Assembly: GCA_019916065.1 (NCBI GenBank)
Contig: CM034233.1
Span: 40,588,862-40,652,861, forward strand
DNA from: Vitellaria paradoxa
Taxonomy: Eukaryota > Streptophyta > Magnoliopsida > Ericales > Sapotaceae
DNA length: 64,000 nt
Reading direction: 5' to 3'
Position numbers and translations under genes: made by a program. Positions 57,627-64,000 of the stretch are shown piece by piece; within the stretch, counting starts at the first letter, position 1; every line of letters begins with the position of its first letter. The notes beneath the pieces are model-generated. The model saw only the letters and a list, made by a program, of their open reading frames with translations, did not search any database and had not been told where the DNA came from.

Positions 57627-58225
57627 TCAAAAAAAAGAGTAGGTGGCTCCACTTGAGAAGCCCCTGTTCTTCTTATTAAGTGCATGAATCAGCTTGCCTC
57701 TTTTCTTCTTTTGACTCTTTGATGTCATTTGCTCCCAATTATTATCAGGGTTGATAGACTTAGCATCCTGATTTGCTCTATTAGATTGTAGAAGTGTATT
57801 TCCTGCAGCTTCCATTTGATTCTCCTGAGAAACTGTGGAGATCTCATTTGTAAGAGCATCAAAACTTGCTATATCTAGCTGCAAAGATTGCAAATCTGTT
57901 GCCACATTTTGGTTTACTAGATGAGGGAGAGTAAAACAGTGATGAGCAGTTTGAAAAGGTTCAATGTCAAGGATTACTGCATCTGACTCAACTGAATTAA
58001 TGGGATTCTCTTTGGTAACAATCTGTAGTTTAAAGGGGGAGACTGCTTTATCAGGATCTTGATCATGGTGCAATGGGAAAAGTCTCCAATTGTTGGGTTA
58101 GATCATCTGTAAGAGCTCTGAACTTGTTATTTACCTCAACAGCTGAGTCCTCTACCACTGTAGCTTCTTGAGAATGTAGAATAGGCTGACTCTTTTTACT
58201 GAAATCTACTTTTGGCTGCGTAGAA
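57627..58225 (-). pseudogene. LINE ORF1 C-terminal remnant
   Basis: 58073-57627 is open (for example NNWEQMTSKSQKKKRGKLIH). Upstream to 58225 another frame reads KSQPILHSQEATVVEDSAVE and RALTDDLTQQLETFPIAP. Low-complexity, polar and ending in a basic stretch just before ORF2, as in plant L1 ORF1. The RNA-binding domains are missing. Confidence 0.65.
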
Positions 58226-58641
58226 TGTAGGAAATAAAAAAAATTATTTAATCAATGAAGATAGAATTTATTGTACCTTTTTGATGCGGAAAACTTTTTG
58301 ATTCAGGATCTTCGCTTGTTTTACAAGCTCCTTTGTCACATACGCAGATTTATGAACGGATCTTTTCTCACTTTGATAGAATACTATCAAAGTATCTACA
58401 AAGCACACGAACCAAAACCCTAAGGACTAAGATGGTACCCTAGAGAGAACCAAGAGAGAATATATGGAGAGAGAGAGGAATATTGATTGTTGTATATTTC
58501 ACCAATATTAGTTTGTGTCTATATATAATAGTGAGATGCCTAACTCATCTCAGTCATTAAAGGGATAGAGTTAGATATTATCTCAACTATTCAAAATAAG
58601 AGATCAACCTTATTTCTCATACATATTGAATTATCCCAACA
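58226..58641 (-). repeat. 3' LTR of the second copia element
   Basis: 416 bp with TG...CA-type ends on both strands (plus strand TGTAGGAAAT ... TATCCCAACA). On the minus strand a TATA box (about 58519-58530, TATTATATATAGACAC) is followed by CT-rich leader sequence (58440-58490). The 5-bp left flank is TAGAA; no matching flank is available. Confidence 0.8.
58519..58530 (-). promoter_or_regulatory. TATA box in the second copia LTR
   Basis: The minus strand reads ATTATATATAGA, positioned in the first third of the LTR with a CTCTCTCTCC-rich leader downstream. It would fire leftward into the LINE. Confidence 0.45.
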
Positions 58642-59798
58642 CTGGAACTTATCTAGTGTCCTTCTTTGAGTCAAACAATGCCTATGTGGATGTACCATAG
58701 GGCAATACAACATCTACCACTCGAACACATAGGGGATATATCTCTCATCCAAAATCTACTCATCCTGTTCATCTCTTCATACGGGTAATAGATCGTGTGA
58801 CCAAAACGAGAAAGTCCAAAATGAGGAATGTTATATTAAGTTACCATCTCACTAATATAATATTACAACTCCAAGTCTCGTTTTATACTCCAAGTCTCGT
58901 TTTATACCCCAAATCATCGAATCACACTAGATCTAGCACCTCTATTCCCTCTTGTAACACATACAAAGTCATGCTAGATCTCACATTATATTTGCACTCA
59001 TGATTATATCAAAAGACTAACAATGACATAATCGCTCGGGCTATGAGTTACAAAATATCAGTATGGTATCAAATGACCTTTCATTATACATTATGTCCAT
59101 CCATCTAAACTTAACTGCTTTCCTAGACATTCTCCGTTGGACCGTATAATTCATGGCCCTTGGATAACATGCTAAGTAGCAACACCAAGTCTCAACTTTA
59201 AAACATAAGTCTAAGTCCCAAAGGGTATGAGATGGAACTAATAGTCCAGAAGTCTCACACAGTGACGAAGAAAGGGATTTATTTTGTCACTCCTTCTCAC
59301 AGTCGCCTAGTAGCACATATAGTATGATGTGTATGCTATGGTGGAGCTCCCACTTAGGGTTAGTCACACTCTAACACCATACGAATCTTAGTCTAGTCGT
59401 TTCTCATAGCGCCTAACTTGAGCCTCTTGAGATAGTCACTCAATAGCGCCTTCTCATGAGTCTCACATTCGGCTATTCTCAGGTTTCATGGAGACGTGGA
59501 TATACTCCATGTTCGACTAATGTAGTCTCATCTTAGCTCAATGCTAAGGCGACTTATGATAACTCAATCCTTGTCGCTTTCGAAGTGCCATGGAGATCAC
59601 TACTTATAGTGTGATCATCTATGTCTCATCCTGCTCGCTATTTAAGCGCCAGGGCGATCACCCATGTGAGTGGGCTAACCAAAACTTGGTGACTTTATTC
59701 ATATGACTAGATATGTGCACTAATTAAACAAAATAATATGCAAACAAAAACATATTTTATTAATGCAAAAAAAAAAAATGTCCATCATACAAAAAATG
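58642..59798 (-). other. Non-coding region between RNase H and LTR of the second copia element
   Basis: About 1.15 kb without a gene. It contains a 19-bp tandem duplication (58869-58906) and TCTCACA/AGCGCC-rich text at 59250-59690. An A-run lies at 59766-59778. The open frame 58797-59003 overlaps the tandem repeat and looks like chance. Confidence 0.6.
58869..58906. repeat. 19-bp tandem duplication
   Basis: CTCCAAGTCTCGTTTTATA occurs at 58869-58887 and 58888-58906 without differences. Confidence 0.9.
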
Positions 59799-60884
59799 TC
59801 AAACCCTACGTAAACCCAAGACGATAACATGTCTACGAAAAATATCTCTCGATATGGGTTTAGTCATGGGGTCAGCAACCATGTCGATGGAGGGGACATA
59901 CTTTAGGACAACCTGACCTTGCACAACAATGTCTTTAATGAAATGGTAACGAGTATCAATGTGCTTGGATCTACCATGGTATTTTGGACCTTTTGCAAAA
60001 GCTATGGTAGCTGTGTTATCACAATGAACCACCACAGCCTCGCCCAAGTGCCCTGTAATGTTCAAGCTCTACAAGAATCTCCTCAACCATAAAGCCTCTT
60101 GCACAGCAGCAGTGCAAGCAATATACTCTAACTCTATGGTAGATAAATAAACACATTGTTGTTTCTTACTACACCAAGAAATGGCTCTTCCTCTAAGTAT
60201 GAAAGCATAACCCGATGTGGATTTGCGCTCATCTCTGTCAGTAGATTTGTCTGCATCACTATACCCAGCTAATTTCATACTCCCACCTTGATAGCATAAA
60301 GTGAAGTCTGCAGTCCATCGCAAATATCTAAATATCCTTTTAACTGTAACCCAATGGACAGTTCCAGGATTACTTTGGTATTGACTAACCATACCAATAG
60401 CAAAACATATGTCAGGTCGAGTACACATGATAGCATACATCAGACTACCAACTGCACTAGCGTATGGAACATTGGCCATTTTATTCCTCTCTTCCTCTGT
60501 TCTAGGACACTGATCAATGCTAAGAGTTTGACCCTTCTCCATTGGAGTGTCTATGGGTTTTGAATGGTGCATACGAAATCATTCTAAGATCTTCTTTATG
60601 TAAGTCTCCTGGGACATACTAAGAAGTTTCTTAGAGCGATCTCTAGAGATCTTAACTCCAAGCACATAATCTACCTAACCCATGTCCTTCATCTCAAATG
60701 TGGAGGACAACCACTTCTTAGTGGCGATAATCATTTCCATGTTATTTCCAGCTAATAAAATGTCATCCACATGAAGTGAGAGAATAAAAAACTTATCTTT
60801 TTCTCTTTTGACATACACACAATGGTCTTCTTCAATCATCATAAATCCCACAGAGAGAATGGCTTGATGAATTGAATGTACCAT
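59799..60884 (-). pseudogene. Second copia: end of reverse transcriptase and RNase H
   Basis: 60884-60675 reads ILSLHVDDILLAGNNMEMII (catalytic VDD box). 60572-60072 reads SKPIDTPMEKGQTLSIDQCP, then PYASAVGSLMYAIMCTRPDI and GYSDADKSTDRDERKSTSGY, RNase H start. A TAG at 60069-60071 breaks the frame after EALWLRRFL; 60065-59799 continues VVHCDNTATIAFAKGPKYHG and SKHIDTRYHFIKDIVVQGQV. Only a few lesions, so it is younger than element 2. Confidence 0.9.
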
Positions 60885-61325
60885 TGTCTAGACGATTGTT
60901 TCAGGCCATAAATAGAAAGCTTTAAGCGACAAACCTTGCACTCTTGTCCTTCAACCTGAAATCCTTTTGGTTGATCCATATAGATCTCCTCGTCTAGTTC
61001 TCCATTGAGAAATGCTGTCTTCACATTCATTTGGAACAATTCCAAATCTAAATGTGAGACAATAGCTAGAATGAAGTGTATGGAGGCAAATCTCACCACA
61101 GGAGAGAATGTCTCCTCATAATCTATACCCTCCTTTTGGGTATAACCTTTTGCAATGAGTCGGGCCTTATATCTGTCAATTGACCCATCCGCTTTGCGCT
61201 TGACCTTCAAAACCCATTTGTTACCGATGGCCTTGTGCTTAGGTGGAAGGTCGACTAACTCCCATAAATGATTCTTAGCCATTGAGGTCATCTCTTCTTT
61301 CATAGCATCTATCCATTTTTCATGA
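60839..61325 (-). pseudogene. Second copia: N-terminal reverse transcriptase, cut at its start
   Basis: 61303-60839 reads MKEEMTSMAKNHLWELVDLP, then KWVLKVKRKADGSIDRYKAR, LIAKGYTQKEGIDYEETFSP and FQMNVKTAFLNGELDEEIYM. The in-frame residues before this Met (HEKWIDA) show that it is not a true start but the middle of pol. A frameshift near 60880 separates it from the catalytic box. The reading ends at about 61325, where element 2 sequence begins. Confidence 0.9.
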
Positions 61326-62265
61326 GATTTCTACCTAGATTTAGAGATTCTATCGAATCCTTAATCTCAAATCTGGTAGAAATCTCTAATCTCAGTAGGT
61401 AAATTTAGGATAAACTTGTATTTAGGTGGCAATCTCTTTGTATTATTTGAAATGGCGAACCTCAAGGGTTCATTGTGCATAAATGAATGGTCTATTTAGG
61501 ACTTAGTATCTTAGACAAGAATGGGTAGGCTTTTATTGTTATGTGGAGATAACAATGAGTTGTCTCCTCTACTCTACATGGATAAATGTATGTTAAATGC
61601 AATCACAAGGAGCAAATGGGTTAGCACCATCCTCTCCAATGTTCCTACAAATATTGGGTTTCATGGGGCTTTAGCCTATGGCTTGACTACAAGTGATGTG
61701 AGTCTCACAACTTGACTTAATGCACCCTAAAAAGGATTAATGGCCATCGGATCTTCAAACCTCTAGTTTTCTAAAAAAAAAAATCTCAAGTTGGTTATCC
61801 AGTCGGGAGAACATTCGATACACCTGTTAGGAGGATTTTTTTTTTTTTTTTGGTAAGTCTGTTAGGAGGATTGTATATGCAACCACACCCTAAAGCAACC
61901 TACCGACCTCCCCCAACTAACTAGAGGGTAAAAAAGAGGTTATGCATAGTATGTTCAATGAAATGTGTAGTATATGATTCAGGAGAGATAGATTTAGGAA
62001 AGTAGAAAAACATGTATCATGATTATTCATACACCATGGAAAACAAATCAGAATATACATATACATGCAATTTTATTTCCAATCGAATGGGTTAGTTATG
62101 CACAATATAGATGAAATAGTAAAATGTATACATCCTAGTGAAAAATGAGGTGCAAGCTTTGATTAGCTAAACTCGAGATTATAACATGAGAGAGTGACTA
62201 CAAAGAGGAGAAAATGTGGTTGAATCCTCGAAGTAGGAGCGGAATTCTCCAGTGAAGTCGCTAGC
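61326..62265 (-). other. 5' UTR and primer site of element 2
   Basis: Non-coding; aligns with 41830-42708 of element 1. The primer-site region on the minus strand next to the LTR reads TAGCGACTTCACTGGAGA (62245-62264). It contains the 21-bp LINE tail at 61838-61858. The open frame 61521-61715 is chance. Confidence 0.7.
61838..61858 (-). mobile_element. Second 21-bp LINE tail insertion
   Basis: T14 followed by GGTAAGT lies between two copies of CTGTTAGGAGGATT (61824-61837 and 61859-61872), an exact 14-bp target duplication. Element 1 at 42297-42312 has the empty site (CTGTCAAGGGGACC) with no T-run. Same composition and length as 37108-37128. Confidence 0.9.
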
Positions 62266-64000
62266 TATCGAGATCAGATACGCATAGTGAGCCGACGAGC
62301 ACGGGTCGTGAGTCTTTATTACGACATGATGCGTCCGTGGTTGCCCAAATGTGAAAAACTATATTTTGTTTTGAAATAGGACCCTGATTACAAAGACTAG
62401 GAGTTACCATCGAACACTTTCAAAATGGCTGTGCCAAGAAACCCAAGTTTTAATTTAGGTTTAAAAGTGTTTTCATTTATGATTTTGAAATTCTCATAAG
62501 AGGCCCATTTTTAGTGACTCTCGACTACACTATGCAACCAAAGATAATGGGTCTGGGGGTTTGGCTACACACGGAAACCATTACGCCTAGATACCCAGGG
62601 ATATCCAGAGTCCTTTCCCCTCTTTGTAGTCACTATCTCACAATATAATGTTCTAGTTTGTAATGCTCAGTGCATACAATCCAAGATGCATATAATGTGT
62701 GAATATTAGGTTGCTGAGCCTACTTCATGTATGCAAGTATAGTGTAATGTTTGCTTATGTGGCAGTGATGCACCTTAAGGGGTTCCATATGGTGGTTTGA
62801 CTTTAAGTGCAAGCTAAGTCTGTGACTAAGAATGAGATTTAAACTGGGAATCTATGTTGAATCAGGTATGTTGAATTATATAGTCCTTATGTATGAGTAT
62901 GTATGTACTAGAAATGACATGCGATGATTGAAAGATGCTCTATGAAGACCGATATGATCAAACTCAAGCTATGTGCTCGAGCTACCTAAGCACCCTATAA
63001 AGGGATTAGGTTAATGTAGTTCAGAATTAAGGTAGTCTGAACTATATGTTTATGTGTTTATGCAATATTAGATGGATGCAAAAGCCTTGCTCAGTTTAGG
63101 TTTGTGTCTCACACAAATGGTCTATGAAGACCGAGGTGACTGGACTTAAACTATCTGCTCGAGCTACCTATGTATCCAGTGAAGGGATCGGGTCAACATA
63201 GCTCTAAATTAGTGCCTCGCACAAATGTGAAGTGCTAATATACATATGAGTAGATGCAAGTGTGATCAAAATACTGTGGATGGCAAACTGATTGGCCTCA
63301 GGCATAGTGAGCCTCATCATCGACCAGTGTGGGCTAAGTGTATGAGAGAAAGACTGATAAGGTCGGTGCTATATAAAAGATCAAAGTGGTGGAACCTTGT
63401 TCTTGATATAGGATAAGGAAGAGAAAGAGCCTAACTCTATATTAGGAGTAATTGTCTTTGTATTGTTAGAGTCTAGCTCTGAGATTGAAATGGAAGTTAG
63501 CACCTTACTCATAAATTGGGAAGAGAGCTTCACTCTAGATGATAAATTACAGTTTGCACCTGGTGTTTAATTGGGAAAAGAGCCTTGCTCCAAAGTAAAT
63601 AGAACAGTTAAAGTCTAGTACATAACTTGGGAAAGAAGCCTTACTCTAAAGGAAGAAATAATTAGCAATTTGCGCAAAACTAGGAATGATGCCTTACTCC
63701 AAAAAAAGAAAAAGAAAAATAGTAAGTGCCTGGTGCATAACTAGAAAAAATGAGCCTTGCTCCAAAAGAGAATGAACAGTTACTACCTTGCGTGTAACTA
63801 TGGAAAGAAGCTTTGCTCCAAGGATACGCCTAGCGCGTGTGAGTGAGTGCCTATCATTTAGGAAATAAACTCAACTCTAATCAAGAGCTTAGTTCCTGGT
63901 GATGATCAAGTCCATGTGAAATGTCCTAGGAGCCTAAAGTGATGCATTTAATATGTCAAGTATGTCATGGGCATGTTGAACATGATGACAACTTATGTTC
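62266..64000 (-). repeat. Right (5') LTR of element 2, cut by the window edge
   Basis: It begins TATCGAGATCAGATACGC (TG start changed to TA) and follows LTRs A and B through the leader: the GCTACACACGGAAACC motif (62562), GCTCGAGCTACCT repeats (62970, 63155), the GAGCCTTGCTCC palindrome series (63420-63820) and GTGAGTGAGTGC (63839). It stops at the edge before the CATG tract. The open frames on either strand are not genes. Confidence 0.8.

Larger units (their letters stand above)
53892..58225 (-). mobile_element. Plant L1-type LINE in element 2, lacking its 5' end
   Basis: Minus-strand order: ORF1 C-terminal part (58225-57627), ORF2 endonuclease (57607-56588), reverse transcriptase (about 56200-55200), zf-RVT (about 55158-54250), 3' UTR and A-tract (T12 at 53892-53903, followed by GTAAG). 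It is joined at 58225 to a copia LTR. The missing ORF1 start (DUF4283, knuckle) may reflect 5' truncation or loss when the copia fragment formed. No target duplication was found. Confidence 0.85.
58226..61325 (-). mobile_element. Ty1/copia retrotransposon, 3' half with one LTR
   Basis: Left LTR 58226-58641 (minus strand TGTTGGGATAATTC ... ATTTCCTACA), an internal non-coding part 58642-59798, RNase H and reverse transcriptase up to about 61325. Gag, protease, integrase and the 5' LTR are missing; sequence beyond 61330 is the 5' UTR of element 2. The family differs from the SIRE-like element in LTR and protein. Confidence 0.85.
18838..64000 (-). mobile_element. Giant Ty3/gypsy (Tat/Ogre-like) element 2, running off the right edge
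   Basis: Pieces in plus order: LTR end 18838-18904, interruption by element 1 (18905-46749 plus duplication), rest of the left LTR 46755-50554, internal region 50555-62265 with later insertions, and right LTR 62266 to beyond 64000. It is minus-strand by three signs: a purine-rich tract next to the left LTR, a TGGCGACTCCACTGGGGA-like primer site next to the right LTR, and the sister element's TATA boxes on the minus strand. No protein domain of its own survives. The right target duplication is beyond the window. Confidence 0.75.

Overview
This window comes from a large, repeat-rich plant nuclear genome, most likely a eudicot. The call rests on the mobile elements: Ty1/copia and Ty3/gypsy retrotransposons, L1-type plant LINEs whose ORF1 has a DUF4283-like domain and a CCHC knuckle, CACTA transposons with TTTAGCGACC-type subterminal repeats, and Tourist-like MITEs. 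The species cannot be named from sequence alone. I found no convincing host gene, tRNA, rRNA or CRISPR array. Almost every base can be placed in a nested stack of transposable elements, and nearly all their genes are broken.

Layout. 1-5996: a minus-strand Ty3/gypsy element cut by the left window edge, with pol and gag remnants, a primer site and a 2.1 kb LTR. 5997-7294: the right end of an old CACTA element. 7351-7713: a long-armed MITE. 8374-16153: a plus-strand LINE with ORF1 but no ORF2. Its ORF1 is split by a solo LTR (9365-15176), the LTR is split by a CACTA element (9904-14459), and that is split by a second CACTA of the same family (10346-12838); each step keeps a plausible target-site duplication. 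16433-16567: a second MITE. 16571-17640: an AT-rich stretch. 17641-18837: LTR, primer site and gag start of an old plus-strand gypsy element.

18838-64000: two copies of one giant minus-strand Ty3/gypsy family resembling the Tat/Ogre group, with LTRs of about 4 kb. The older copy (element 2) begins at 18838 and runs past the right edge. The younger copy (element 1, 18905-46749) sits inside element 2's left LTR, only 67 bp from its end, flanked by GGTAC/GGTGC. Element 1 keeps a decayed gag/G-patch-like region but no recognisable pol. Inside element 1 is a nearly full-length SIRE-like copia element (31803-41608, target duplication TTGAC), whose reverse transcriptase is split by a 5'-truncated LINE (34881-36901, 14-bp duplication) and by a 21-bp LINE tail insertion. 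Element 2 carries a rearranged copia LTR (48759-50441), a large minus-strand LINE (53892-58225), the 3' half of another copia element (58226-about 61325) and a second 21-bp LINE tail insertion (61838-61858).

The most unusual feature is the non-coding architecture of the giant gypsy family. Its leader (R-U5 and 5' UTR) and its 3' non-coding region are built from reiterated short palindromes of several classes, GGAGC-nnn-GCTCC, GAGCT...TACGTA/TACGTAGCTC and GTTTCA-AGY-TGAAAC. Variant copies often change both arms together, which suggests structured RNA or palindrome-driven repeat spread.
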